Shown in pieces: positions 34,684 through 43,748 of a DNA stretch of 64,000 nt; the stretch's first letter is position 1; the number at the start of each line of letters is the position of its first letter. The notes below the pieces were generated by a model. It ran no database searches and was not told the origin of the DNA. It worked only from the letters and a program-made list of their open reading frames with translations. A program made the position numbers and the translations under genes. The stretch comes from Bradyrhizobium iriomotense. GTDB taxonomy: Bacteria > Pseudomonadota > Alphaproteobacteria > Rhizobiales > Xanthobacteraceae. The DNA is taken from NCBI RefSeq assembly GCF_030160715.1, contig NZ_BSOW01000008.1, positions 1 to 64,000 on the forward strand, read 5' to 3'.

Positions 34684-34733
34684 ATGTCCGCTTAGCGCCA
34701 AAAGCTGCCCCACCCGCCAGGCGCAGTTTGACG
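34684..34733. repeat. Short dispersed repeat
   Basis: ATGTCCGCTTAGCGCCAAAA followed by GCTGCCCC, CCCGCCAGG and GTTTGAC blocks matches 27974-28024. It lies in the 215-bp gap between the giant kinase and the COG2984-type gene. Confidence 0.45.
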
Positions 34734-34853
34734 ACCCATAGCCGTCCTGCGCCACAGCGCTTGCGATGCACTATTCGCACCTTGCAGTGGGTGCGACTGC
34801 CATCCAGACGTGATACTTTGCCCCCGTCGTCCTCAAACTGCGATGAGGATCGA

Positions 34854-35825
34854 ATGAAGCGGCGGGAGTTCATAGCGGGCACTACGGCGCTGTTCGTTTC
34901 GCCACGGCGCTCGCGAGCACAAGCGACGCCTCGCCGCGCCGGCTTTCTTGGCGGCTTTCAAAACTTGCAAATCGGCAATGTGTGGCGCGACGGCCTGCGC
35001 GATCACGGCTGGATCGAGGGCAAGAACCTGATCATTGACTACCGATATTTCGAGGGTCATGCCGAGCGTATACCGGCTCTCGCGGCCGAACTCGTCGCCC
35101 TCAAGCCCGATCTGCTCATTGGCTCCAACCCTCAGGCAACCGTAGCCTTGAAATCGGCAACTGCCACCATTCCGATTGTTTTCGTGGCTGTGCCCGATCC
35201 CGTGGGGCTCGGCCTCGTCCAAAGCCTGTCACACCCGGGCGGCAACGTAACGGGCCTTACGGACTTCGTGCCGGGACAGTTCTCCAGTAAAATGATAGAT
35301 ACAATGCGGGAAATGGTTCCTACCGCTTCGAAAATTGCGATCCTGGTCAATCCGGGCAATCCGATTCACAGGTTGATAGTAGCCGAGGAGTTGCCCCAAA
35401 CGGCTCGGAAACTAGGCGTGGCTCTCCTGATCGTAGAGGCGAGCACGGTGGACGAACTGGATATCGCCTTTGCCTCGGCCGCAGCCCAGCATGCCGATGC
35501 AATAGTTCCATTTGGCGATCCGTTGACCGTTAACAACGCCCCACGAGTCACCGCACTGGCGGCGCAGCATCGTCTGCCCGCGCTCTACCTATTTCGACTA
35601 TTCGTCACCAAAGGCGGATTGATTTCATACGGCCCCGATTTTGCCGATCTGTTCCGCCGTGCAGGTGGCTACGTGGATAAAATCCTCAAAGGCACCAAGC
35701 CTTCCGAGCTGCCGGTAGAGCAGCCGACCAAATTCGAGCTAGTGAAAAACATGAAGACCGCCAAGGCGCTCGGCGTCACCGTGCCGCCCTCGCTAGTCGT
35801 CCGCGCCGACGAGGTGATCGAATAG
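34854..35825 (+). CDS. COG2984-type ABC transporter substrate-binding protein
   Basis: 323 residues from ATG 34854. The N-terminus MKRREFIAGTTALF...RRSRAQA is a twin-arginine-like export signal typical of this family. The body follows the ABC_sub_bind pattern: DGLRDHGWIEGKNL, YRYFEGHAERIPALAAELV, LKPDLLIGSNPQATVALK, IPIVFVAVPDPVGLGLV, HPGGNVTGLTDF, and the end YVDKILKGTKPSELP...RADEVIE. The family is expanded in Bradyrhizobium and its ligands are mostly unknown. No permease or ATPase is adjacent. Fragments of relatives lie at 2924-3079 and 54927-54970. Confidence 0.88.
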   Translation: MKRREFIAGTTALFVSPRRSRAQATPRRAGFLGGFQNLQIGNVWRDGLRDHGWIEGKNLIIDYRYFEGHAERIPALAAELVALKPDLLIGSNPQATVALKSATATIPIVFVAVPDPVGLGLVQSLSHPGGNVTGLTDFVPGQFSSKMIDTMREMVPTASKIAILVNPGNPIHRLIVAEELPQTARKLGVALLIVEASTVDELDIAFASAAAQHADAIVPFGDPLTVNNAPRVTALAAQHRLPALYLFRLFVTKGGLISYGPDFADLFRRAGGYVDKILKGTKPSELPVEQPTKFELVKNMKTAKALGVTVPPSLVVRADEVIE

Positions 35826-35889
35826 AGCATTCTTGCTGCGATGCATGAGTCCGCTTGAGGAGCCCCTGCCGGTGCTGCCTCGCAGGTGA

Positions 35890-37560
<1,671 letters not shown>

Positions 37561-37743
37561 GTCCATGGGCGCGCGTCGGCCGCAGTCTAGTCTGCAAGGC
37601 GTGCGGCGCGGGCGCATCGAACGTCGTCCGTAACTGGCACGATATGCCGGGGCGCACGACACCGTTCTCGAACTCATACGAGCCGTAGTTTCCCGGACCG
37701 TCTCGTTCTTCGGCCATTAAGCTGTAGTGGCTATAGGGACAGG

Positions 37744-37908
37744 ATGAGCCAAGATGCTGATCCGCGAATCGAGGCCGAAGAGGCGATGCGCCGCGCTGCA
37801 GCGGCTACTTGCGCAGTTGACCGTTTGAAATGGTTGCGTGTTGCTCTGGCGTGGCAGGACCTTGCCCGGGCTCAAGAACCGAAACAACGCCGAGCATCCG
37901 CTGCATGA
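37744..37908 (+). CDS. Small hypothetical protein (A-rich helical type)
   Basis: 54 residues: MSQDADPRIEAEEAMRRAAA followed by DRLKWLRVALAWQDLARAQE. The layout EAxxARRxAxAAxxxxDxxWLxxAxxWxxLAR is shared with 39747-39905, indicating a paralogous family. Its stop overlaps the start of the next (broken) gene by ATGA, suggesting a former two-gene operon. Function unknown. Confidence 0.55.
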   Translation: MSQDADPRIEAEEAMRRAAAATCAVDRLKWLRVALAWQDLARAQEPKQRRASAA

Positions 37909-38146
37909 AGCTTACCGCCGAACGTCCCTTTGCCAACCCGAAAGCCGCCGCCCGCAAGCTGGTTGAACTCGCCTCCGGCATTGAGCCTGTGCAGGACGGT
38001 CGCATCCACATCGAGAAGATCAACGCGCCCTTTCTCTACGCGCTCAAGGCCAGCGGGGGCCGAGTTTGGCACCGGGATCAAGCACGCGGTCGAACGCGGC
38101 TGGCTCGAGCTGCAGTTATGTCCGTCTCTTGAAAGGGCGAGACTAA
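37905..38146 (+). pseudogene. Small hypothetical gene broken by two indels
   Basis: Reads MKLTAERPFANPKAAARKLV, then EPVQDGRIHIEKINAPFLYALKASG. It must then change frame at a run of five G (about 38055) to continue AEFGTGIKHAVERGWLEL, and change again near 38112 to end SYVRLLKGRD-stop. The pieces together make one ~85-residue protein of a lineage-restricted family. One inserted G and a short deletion explain the damage. Confidence 0.65.
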
Positions 38147-38178
38147 CCCTACCGGTCCCACCGGAACGCTCGATCATT

Positions 38179-38421
38179 CTAGCGTCGATGCATGCACGCG
38201 TGCACGTAATCTTTAAAGCCGGGATCTTTCTTAGCTTTGACGAGACCTATCGCATGGGCTTCGTCGCGGCACATTTCCTTCTTCTCGACGATTTCCGGAT
38301 GTTTCGCCGCCTTGCGCTGGAAGCGGAAAGGTCCCGGAGGATATTGCCTGCAGTTTTGCGTTTCGGCGGCGACTATCAGGCTGCCGAGAATTATCGAAGC
38401 GCCAATCAGAATTCTGATCAT
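38179..38421 (-). CDS. Small secreted cysteine-containing protein
   Basis: 80 residues from the ATG at 38421 (MIRILIGASIILGSLIVAAE, a signal peptide). The mature part NCRQYPPGPFRFQRKAA...EKKEMCRDEAHAIGL...YVHACMHRR has three cysteines and is basic. A longer frame to 38577 has no such signal. Probably periplasmic; function unknown. The layout resembles the secreted protein at 41864-42145. Confidence 0.65.
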   Translation of the reverse strand: MIRILIGASIILGSLIVAAETQNCRQYPPGPFRFQRKAAKHPEIVEKKEMCRDEAHAIGLVKAKKDPGFKDYVHACMHRR

Positions 38422-38629
38422 GAGGCACCCGGACAAAAGCGAATTTTTAAACCTCGGCCGCGGTCCGATCGCCGCCGAGAAGCGGCCCCAGCACAACCCT
38501 AAATGCCGGGGCCGTTGAAGGTTTGCTTGGCGGTATTTGGGATCACCAAGCGTCATGAGCCTATGACAATCCAGCAATCCGGTCTGTCTGCTTTTGGACT
38601 AAGTTCCCGCCCCGGAACGGAGACCGGAC

Positions 38630-38854
38630 ATGCAAGACATGCCGGCTCAACTCGAAAAGCTCCGTACGGGCGCAGCCGAGTGCGCCCTGATCCGCGACTT
38701 GGCGACCGATCCAAAGAAGCGCGAGCTCTTCACAAAGCTGGCCGATCATCTGACGGTTCTGGCAGACGACGTCGAACGAGCCATTGCTGCCGTCGAACCC
38801 AGACTTCCAGGTGAAGCGCGTACTTTGAGATGTCGTCCGAAGGCGGGGCGCTAG
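38630..38854 (+). CDS. Small hypothetical protein
   Basis: 74 residues, MQDMPAQLEKLRTGAAECAL then RDLATDPKKRELFTKLADHLTVLADDVERAI: two amphipathic helices, no membrane span. The pattern AxECxLIRDLATDPxKRELFxKLAxHL is a common small Bradyrhizobium type whose role I do not know. Confidence 0.6.
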   Translation: MQDMPAQLEKLRTGAAECALIRDLATDPKKRELFTKLADHLTVLADDVERAIAAVEPRLPGEARTLRCRPKAGR

Positions 38855-39003
38855 GGCTTAAGTATTTCCATTTCAGAAATACCGGATTGCAGTCCGTAAG
38901 CCCGCCATCCGACCAGATCAGGCTAGCATGGCACATCGGGAAAAAATGGTACCCTAGGTCTTGGGCGCTCTTTGGACGCACCAGGATTGTGAAGCGCGCA
39001 GAA

Positions 39004-39090
39004 TGACCGATCGAGGCTGGGGGCGGCCGATCAGACTCCCGCCGGGTTCGTCAAGGGCGGGCGCTGAAGTGCCGAGTGAGATATCCTAAT
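39004..39090 (+). pseudogene. 5' fragment related to the gene at 44881
   Basis: Opens with ATGACCGATCGAGGCTGGGG, nearly identical to the start of 44881-45174 (MTDRGWGxP). It then diverges and stops after 28 codons. It reads as a truncated duplicate of that small gene. Confidence 0.45.
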
Positions 39091-39153
39091 CTTGTAAGGT
39101 GTCGGTCAGGTCGCGGGTCTATTATCCGGGATCATATCTCTTCGAGCGGCCTA

Positions 39154-39348
39154 ATGGGCGAGTGGCTGGTGCGCGATCTGCCCGGGGCGCCGATCCAGAA
39201 TTGGATGGTTGCAGCCGGGGCCATCGTCCTGGTGTGTGCCGCCCTTGCTTGGCTGATACGCCATGACGCGGGATAGCCTTTCCTCGTTTCTCTGGCTTGT
39301 CTCGCGATTGTGGTCGGTTGGTTGATCTTCATGTTCGTTGCCGAATAG
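39154..39348 (+). pseudogene. Two-span small membrane protein interrupted by an in-frame TAG
   Basis: The frame gives MGEWLVRDLPGAPIQNWMVA and a first span, AAGAIVLVCAALAWLI, then RHDAG and TAG at 39274. In the same frame it continues PFLVSLACLAIVVGWLIFMF and VAE-stop, a second clear membrane span. The restored product would be 64 residues with two spans. A single substitution (for example from CAG) explains the stop. It could also be expressed as a 40-residue one-span peptide. Confidence 0.55.
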
Positions 39349-39374
39349 GTGCGCCTCTCGACTAGGAGTGTCAA

Positions 39375-39731
39375 ATGACAGTCCGAACCCTGCTGGCTCT
39401 TTGCCTGCTGCTCAGCAGCGGCATTCAGGCTGAAGCGAGGGGGAGCATAGCTAGAGATGCCCCTTGGGACGCCCATCACATCGATGTTCTGCCCATTGAG
39501 GTCCGCCACTACATCGCGGAAATCTGTAAGGGCCCGCCTCGTGCTCAGCACGACTTTGCGACCTACAATCCTCAAGAAAAGCGCTGGCGAATAAACCTCG
39601 AGTACCTTGAATGCAACGGCCACGGCCTGGCCGAATATCGTCGAGGAAACCAATGCCTTGACGTCGACTTCGTGGCTGTCGGCTCGCATTGGCAGCTTGC
39701 CAGGAAAACCTACGCTCAGTGCGGTCTCTGA
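39375..39731 (+). CDS. Small secreted protein
   Basis: 118 residues from an ATG with AGGAG about 7 nt upstream. Signal peptide MTVRTLLALCLLLSSGIQAEA, probably cut near residue 21. The mature part has cysteines in AEICKG, YLECNG, NQCLD and AQCGL, giving two possible disulfides. Predicted periplasmic. I do not recognise the family. Confidence 0.65.
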   Translation: MTVRTLLALCLLLSSGIQAEARGSIARDAPWDAHHIDVLPIEVRHYIAEICKGPPRAQHDFATYNPQEKRWRINLEYLECNGHGLAEYRRGNQCLDVDFVAVGSHWQLARKTYAQCGL

Positions 39732-39746
39732 GTGTGAGAGCCCGCG

Positions 39747-39905
39747 GTGCTGGATAGCAAAAAGTTGCGTAATGAGGCCGCGGAAGCTCGGCGGATGGCC
39801 GATGCGGCCAGCAACCAGCAAGACAAGGATTTCTGGCTCGGCATAGCCGAAGGTTGGTTAAAACTTGCCCGAGAGACCGACGAGCTAACGGGCAAGAAGC
39901 AATGA
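39747..39905 (+). CDS. Small hypothetical protein (A-rich helical type)
   Basis: 52 residues from GTG: KKLRNEAAEARRMADAASNQ then DKEFWLGIAEGWLKLARETD. Paralogous in layout to 37744-37908. It follows the secreted protein by 15 bp and may share its transcript. Function unknown. Confidence 0.55.
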   Translation: MLDSKKLRNEAAEARRMADAASNQQDKDFWLGIAEGWLKLARETDELTGKKQ

Positions 39906-40086
39906 GCGCGCGGACCGAAGCCCCGCGCCCGCTTGGTGCTTGTCCACACCCACGACGCACGGGGCCTTCCAAGCGCAGCGAGGCCCAGGGGATTGATAAT
40001 TTGCCGGCTTCTCCCGGCACCGCTTTGATGGCGACATGCCTCGCCCCGTTCGCCGCCAAAGCAACACTGCCCCCGGTGATCGCCCG

Positions 40087-40322
40087 GTGAAGATCACCTT
40101 CGGCGACATGCGCCGGATGGGCGTGCGCAGCGTGCTGGTCTATTGCGCTGACTACCGCTGCGGCCATAGCGTTGCCTTGAGCGCCGATCGCGGCCCGATG
40201 ATGTGAGGCTGTCAGACATCGAGCCGCGATTTGTCTGCCAGGTGCGCGGCAGGCGCGGCGCCGACTCTCGGCCGGACTTCAACTGGAACAGGCCGACGAC
40301 GTCGGCGATGGGTTACCGATGA
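40087..40322 (+). pseudogene. Small cysteine/histidine protein broken by a frameshift
   Basis: Reads VKITFGDMRRMGVRSVLVYC and ADYRCGHSVALSADR, hits a stop at 40205, and continues in another frame as DVRLSDIEPRFVC...RRGADSRPDFNWNRP...MGYR-stop. One missing base between ADR and PDD-type sequence accounts for it. The expected CxxCG pair in the second half is also lost (CQVRG). A shorter relic of the same gene is at 41726-41785. Confidence 0.65.
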
Positions 40323-40335
40323 GATCCGTTCTGCC

Positions 40336-40512
40336 TCAAAGTCGGGCTGGATATTTTGCGATCATCCGATCGTCCCGCCAAAGCTCGACCGCACAATCAT
40401 GTGCCAGTTGCCATGCCTGCTCTCTTGCCGTTTTCTCATCCGCACAAATGATATCGATCCGGTTGGTAATTTGCCCATCAGGCCCGAGCAAATTGGCCCT
40501 GTACTCTTCCAT
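40336..40512 (-). CDS. Small hypothetical protein
   Basis: 58 residues: MEEYRANLLGPDGQITNRID, then CADEKTAREQAWQLAHDCAVELWRDDRMIAKY. The pattern YRxxxxGPDGxxxxRxDxxCADExxAxxxAxQLxxxxxVELWxxxRxIA is a widespread small rhizobial type with an alpha/beta layout and no known role. Intact start and stop; it shares the 3' side with the pseudogene at 40087-40322. Confidence 0.65.
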   Translation of the reverse strand: MEEYRANLLGPDGQITNRIDIICADEKTAREQAWQLAHDCAVELWRDDRMIAKYPARL

Positions 40513-40689
40513 CGAAGCTATCCCCGGCGCTCAGCGTACGGCCGGGCGATGGAGCGACTTAGAAATGGGTCCTACTCTTTGTCATCGGGAAAAATATGCA
40601 ACCCAGCCCCATGATCGAGGAAGTAGCTATGCAGATTGTGCCAACGAATTAGGACGCGCCTCAACCGAAGGAGACTGTGTCGAGAGAAA

Positions 40690-40891
40690 CCCGCCCCCAA
40701 GTCAGGGGACAAACAACTGGAGGCGGGTGTCTGAGGTTTGGCTTATCAAGAGCGGGGCGGCAGTCCGTAAGCCTGTCGCCCGTTTTCACCCTGAGCATCA
40801 TGGATGGCGCTGTCTGCCCAGTAGGCGACAAACGAAAGGTATAAATTGCCACTTATTCCCGGTCTCGTGAGCGGACCTTGACCTATCTCAA
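40690..40891 (-). repeat. FixK-box/hairpin repeat, copy B
   Basis: Hairpin CCCGCCCCCA (40690-40699) with TGGAGGCGGG (40718-40727, one mismatch), followed on the minus strand by TTTCTCTC. The internal blocks shared with copies A and C are kept, and the box TTGACCTATCTCAA (40878-40891) is identical to that of copy A. The region 40513-40689 has no gene. Confidence 0.7.
40878..40891. promoter_or_regulatory. FixK/FNR-type box
   Basis: TTGACCTATCTCAA (TTGA-N6-TCAA), 35 bp before the micropeptide ATG at 40927 and at the far end of repeat copy B from its hairpin. Confidence 0.55.
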
Positions 40892-40926
40892 ACACGTCGA
40901 AGCCAGCCGCCCTCTTCTTCCCCATC

Positions 40927-41022
40927 ATGAGGAAGATCGAACCGGACATCTGGGTGCTGATCGTCTGGTACTCATGGCTGGTCGTGCTTGTAGCAACCCT
41001 TAGCTACGTGGTGTCCCGTTGA
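40927..41022 (+). CDS. 31-residue single-span membrane peptide (copy B)
   Basis: Reads M-R-K-I-E-P-D-I-W, a hydrophobic span containing WYSWLVVLVATL, then S-Y-V-V-S-R-stop. Same length and core as 476-571, and the same position relative to a FixK-type box. No Shine-Dalgarno is visible in either copy. Function unknown; inner-membrane micropeptide. Confidence 0.6.
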   Translation: MRKIEPDIWVLIVWYSWLVVLVATLSYVVSR

Positions 41023-41024
41023 AG

Positions 41025-41042
41025 GCCCGCCGGTTCACGGGC
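41025..41042 (+). terminator. Short terminator after the micropeptide
   Basis: GCCCG (41025-41029) pairs with CGGGC (41038-41042), loop 8 nt, followed by TTCTCTC, directly after the stop at 41022. Confidence 0.5.
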
Positions 41043-41149
41043 TTCTCTCGCAGCGGGGCGAATTGTTGCCTACCGAACAGACGGCACCGAACGACTCGCC
41101 CACACTGACGTCATCCGGGATTTTGCATCACCTTTGTGGGTTATCCTAT

Positions 41150-41302
41150 TTAGTTCATCTTCTGGTAGAGCTTCTTGATAATCTCTCGCAGATCTTTCTC
41201 ATACTCCTCGATGATTCGGCGCGCCTCGTCCAAGTGCGAAGGCTTTGGCGCGTCCTTTCCCGGGCGAGGCTCGTTAGACGGTGTCATGCTCCATGGTGCC
41301 AT
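41150..41302 (-). CDS. Small helical protein
   Basis: 50 residues from ATG 41302 (41287 is another possible start): a proline-rich head (TPSNEPRPGKDAPKP) and a strongly charged helix HLDEARRIIEEYEKDLREII followed by KKLYQKMN. Probably a coiled-coil or partner-binding helix. Family unknown. Confidence 0.45.
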   Translation of the reverse strand: MAPWSMTPSNEPRPGKDAPKPSHLDEARRIIEEYEKDLREIIKKLYQKMN

Positions 41303-41397
41303 AAGCAGAGGACGACCGTTGATATGAGTCAAAGATCGGCCTGGCCGCGGGGCCATTAGAAATTCGAGATCGTCTCCTGACTAAGCGCGAGGAATCC

Positions 41398-41673
41398 ATG
41401 AAATCCCCCGTCGTAAAACGATCCATCGTTGTCGCCGGCCACAAGACCAGCGTCAGCCTGGAAGCGGCCTTCTGGAATGGCATGAAGGAGATTTCCGGCC
41501 TGCGCAACATGACGCTGTCGGAGTTGGTCGGCGAGATCGACAGCAACCGCCCTCACAGCAATCTGTCGTCCGCGATACGCCTGTTCGTCCTCGACCACTT
41601 TAAGAACCGCGCCACGGCGACCCAGCCTCATCAGAGAGTGCCGGCACTGCAGCCATCCCTCGATGGAGCCTGA
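41398..41673 (+). CDS. Ribbon-helix-helix domain protein
   Basis: 91 residues. KSPVVKRSIVVAGHKTSVSL, then EAAFWNGMKEISGLRNMTLSELVGEID, then LSSAIRLFVLDHF matches the RHH_4 family (strand, two helices; Pfam PF13467), small dimeric DNA-binding proteins of alphaproteobacteria. The basic strand RSIVVAGHKTSVSL should contact DNA. No toxin-like partner is adjacent. Predicted cytoplasmic repressor-type protein with unknown target. Confidence 0.8.
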   Translation: MKSPVVKRSIVVAGHKTSVSLEAAFWNGMKEISGLRNMTLSELVGEIDSNRPHSNLSSAIRLFVLDHFKNRATATQPHQRVPALQPSLDGA

Positions 41674-41725
41674 GCTCTGAAGCGCGACCGAAGCCCGGCG
41701 CCCTGGTTCACCGCCTCAGGCGGAC

Positions 41726-41785
41726 ATGCGCCAGATGGGCGTGCGTGGCATCCTGGTCTATTGCTCCGACGACCACTGCAGCGGA
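41726..41785 (+). pseudogene. Relic of the cysteine/histidine protein at 40087
   Basis: Encodes MRQMGVRGILVYCSDDHCS, matching MRRMGVRSVLVYCADYRCG of 40087-40322, then diverges. The sequence just upstream (GACCGAAGCCC) also recurs upstream of the other copy. Confidence 0.5.
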
Positions 41786-41863
41786 AAAGGCCTGTGCTCG
41801 GCTCTAATTCGCCGCGTGCCTGATTGGGCTGCTAGGGTACGCGATGAACCCGCAACGACTACC

Positions 41864-42145
41864 TTAGCATCCCGACAGGTCGCACACTTCCAATACCCTC
41901 AATGTTCGCTCTAAAACACAATTGGCAAACTCGCTGTTGCCAGTACAGGTGTCCACTGCTCTGTTATTTTGATCCGTCACACAGTCAGCGTAATTGTGAC
42001 CTTTTGCTTCACCGAACTTCTGCCGAAATTTGGCAAGGCAAGCTTTGCTCGCTCTTGCAGTCTGCTCGATCCACTTGTTTCGGTCGATAGCTCCCGCCTG
42101 AGCAATCCATCCAATCACCATCGCGATAATCAAAATGGATCGCAT
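41864..42145 (-). CDS. Small secreted cysteine-rich protein
   Basis: 93 residues. Signal peptide MRSILIIAMVIGWIAQAGA, then a mature helical part with cysteines in KACLAK, ADCVTD, DTCTGN, ANCVLE, EVCDLSGC: an even number, compatible with disulfides in the periplasm. The layout is reminiscent of small periplasmic stress proteins, but no family is assigned. Transcribed opposite to the neighbouring relics. Confidence 0.65.
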   Translation of the reverse strand: MRSILIIAMVIGWIAQAGAIDRNKWIEQTARASKACLAKFRQKFGEAKGHNYADCVTDQNNRAVDTCTGNSEFANCVLERTLRVLEVCDLSGC

Positions 42146-42236
42146 GTTGTTATCTCACTTTCCACTGCGGGCAATGCGGCTGCGATTTGAGGCCTGAAAC
42201 GCCGCTCGGCGTTGTTATTGGACGGGCGCACGAAAA

Positions 42237-42267
42237 GGCCCCAGCCGGGGGCTGACCGGCTGAGGCC
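42237..42267 (-). terminator. Intrinsic terminator
   Basis: On the minus strand GGCCTCAGCCGG pairs with CCGGCTGGGGCC (one G-T wobble) around 7 nt and is followed by TTTTCG. It would end leftward transcription coming from 42393-42590. Confidence 0.6.
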
Positions 42268-42392
42268 CTCCTGAGTCACCCACTCCAGAAAGCGGTCACG
42301 ACTCGATTGCCACTTTATCCCGAACAATGTTCTAATTTGGCAGAGCGCGTGTCCAAGTCAGGACAGTACCACCGGCGGCCTTATTCGCAGCA

Positions 42393-42590
42393 TCATGCTT
42401 TGCCTTGTTCTTGAACCGGCGGGCACGGGACAGAGCCATAAGAGCAGAACACGCAACAATCGCCAGCCTTGGGCTTAAACCGGGTGCCGCAGCCCTTGCA
42501 GTCATAGAAGAACTGGCAGGCGTCGGTTGGCATAGTCTCGGTGGCTTGGTGGCCGCAGGCTGGACAGGTCAGGGTCGAGTTCAATTCCAT
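42393..42590 (-). CDS. GDCC-motif zinc-ribbon-like small protein
   Basis: 65 residues: MELNSTLTCPACGHQATETM, then FFYDCKGCGTRFKPKAGDCCVFCSYGSVPCPP. Cysteine pairs CPAC and CKGC make a zinc ribbon, and the GDCCVFCSYG signature defines a known small-protein type often found near metal-resistance genes. No such genes are adjacent here. Predicted cytoplasmic metal-binding protein. Confidence 0.75.
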   Translation of the reverse strand: MELNSTLTCPACGHQATETMPTDACQFFYDCKGCGTRFKPKAGDCCVFCSYGSVPCPPVQEQGKA

Positions 42591-42600
42591 GGCCCGTAGT

Positions 42601-42681
42601 AGTTCAAATCAGGCCACTGTGAATTCAACTTAGGCCACCAGGGGTTAAACTAGGCCAGCGCCAAGAGACGTGAGCCGACAC
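42601..42681. mobile_element. IS21-like terminal remnant
   Basis: On the minus strand TGTCGGCTCACG (42681-42670) is followed by three spaced repeats of TGGCCTRRTT type (TGGCCTAGTT, TGGCCTAAGT, TGGCCTGATT). Multiple short terminal repeats of this kind mark IS21-family ends. No transposase gene remains. Low certainty without a search. Confidence 0.35.
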
Positions 42682-42727
42682 AAGCCAGTCGGTAACCTAC
42701 GCGGCTATGTGCGGGACGCCGAGCTGT

Positions 42728-43525
42728 TCAAGGACCACGCTGGGGCGGGCTTGCTCTAAACGGGCCGAAGATTTGCAGGAACGATGGTGCCTGGGCACTC
42801 TGCACAGACTGGTCCTGTGCTCGTGCATCTTGTACGGGCCGGACGGGTACCTCTGCATTTTGCTCCCGCTGGACCTTTGCTCGGGGCTTCTGCGCGTGCC
42901 GGATCTTTGCCCGCGCATTTTGCACGGGCCGGACCCTTCGGTGCTTTTGCATGGGCCAGATCTCTGGTCGGGCATCTTGCAGGAGCGCGACCTGTGCCCG
43001 TCTATCCTCCTCGGCCCTCCAAGCCTGGAATTGCTTGAACAGGGCTTCAGATGGTAGCTCACTGCTTTCCGTCTGACTCTGAGCGGCGGGTTCAGAAGCG
43101 GCAGCAAATTCGTCGTCGGTCGGCGCGTTCGTTGCGGCGGTCTTGTTGACTGATGGCGGCGCCGACTCGGGATTAACCGACGGCGCGTCCCGTGCCGTCG
43201 GCGGCAAAGCCTGAGCATCGGCGGTTGATTGCATTGCGGTTGATTGAACTGTTGGTGTCGACTGATCGGTGTCAGGCTGAAGCACCGAATTGTCGATCCG
43301 CAAAGCCGTGACGTCCGCAAAGAGCGTCGCTGGATTTTCCACTGATAGAATCGCGATACCGATCGCTGTCGCCGTTGCAACCAAAATACTCGCCTTGAGG
43401 ACTCGCGACGAGATAGTCGCACTGTCCAAAGCTTTCCCGAGTCCCTGCTGCTCGGGTTCATCGGCATGTTCGGAGAGAAAGAGAGACAAAGGATCGTTCG
43501 AAGTAAAACCGTCTTTCGTCGGCAT
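42728..43525 (-). CDS. Membrane-anchored protein with a Gln/Arg/Ala repeat tail
   Basis: 265 residues from ATG 43525, chosen for GGAGGAGG upstream. A polar N-terminus, one span (about residues 42-62, ASILVATATAIGIAILSV), a low-complexity Thr/Ala/Pro region, then a tail with degenerate 10-12-residue repeats around (R/V)PVQ(N/D)ARA. Known in kind from Bradyrhizobium, role unknown. The tail should be extracytoplasmic or cell-wall associated. The repeats suggest length variation by slippage. Confidence 0.6.
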   Translation of the reverse strand: MPTKDGFTSNDPLSLFLSEHADEPEQQGLGKALDSATISSRVLKASILVATATAIGIAILSVENPATLFADVTALRIDNSVLQPDTDQSTPTVQSTAMQSTADAQALPPTARDAPSVNPESAPPSVNKTAATNAPTDDEFAAASEPAAQSQTESSELPSEALFKQFQAWRAEEDRRAQVALLQDARPEIWPMQKHRRVRPVQNARAKIRHAQKPRAKVQREQNAEVPVRPVQDARAQDQSVQSAQAPSFLQIFGPFRASPPQRGP

Positions 43526-43748
43526 TGGGTAATGCCTCCTCCTAATGTTCTTGTCGACCCGGTACCTAATTAGCGAAACGACAATCACCGGCACGATTTA
43601 GGAGAAATCTTGATTTCATTTGGCCGGGGGAACCGCTCGATCACGCGGGAACCGGACTTCCATGGTATCCCCAACCTGCCGAACGGGTGGCAGCAGATGA
43701 AGTGCGTCCCGCAAGGTGACGAGCCGCGAAACACCGAGAGTGCGTGAA

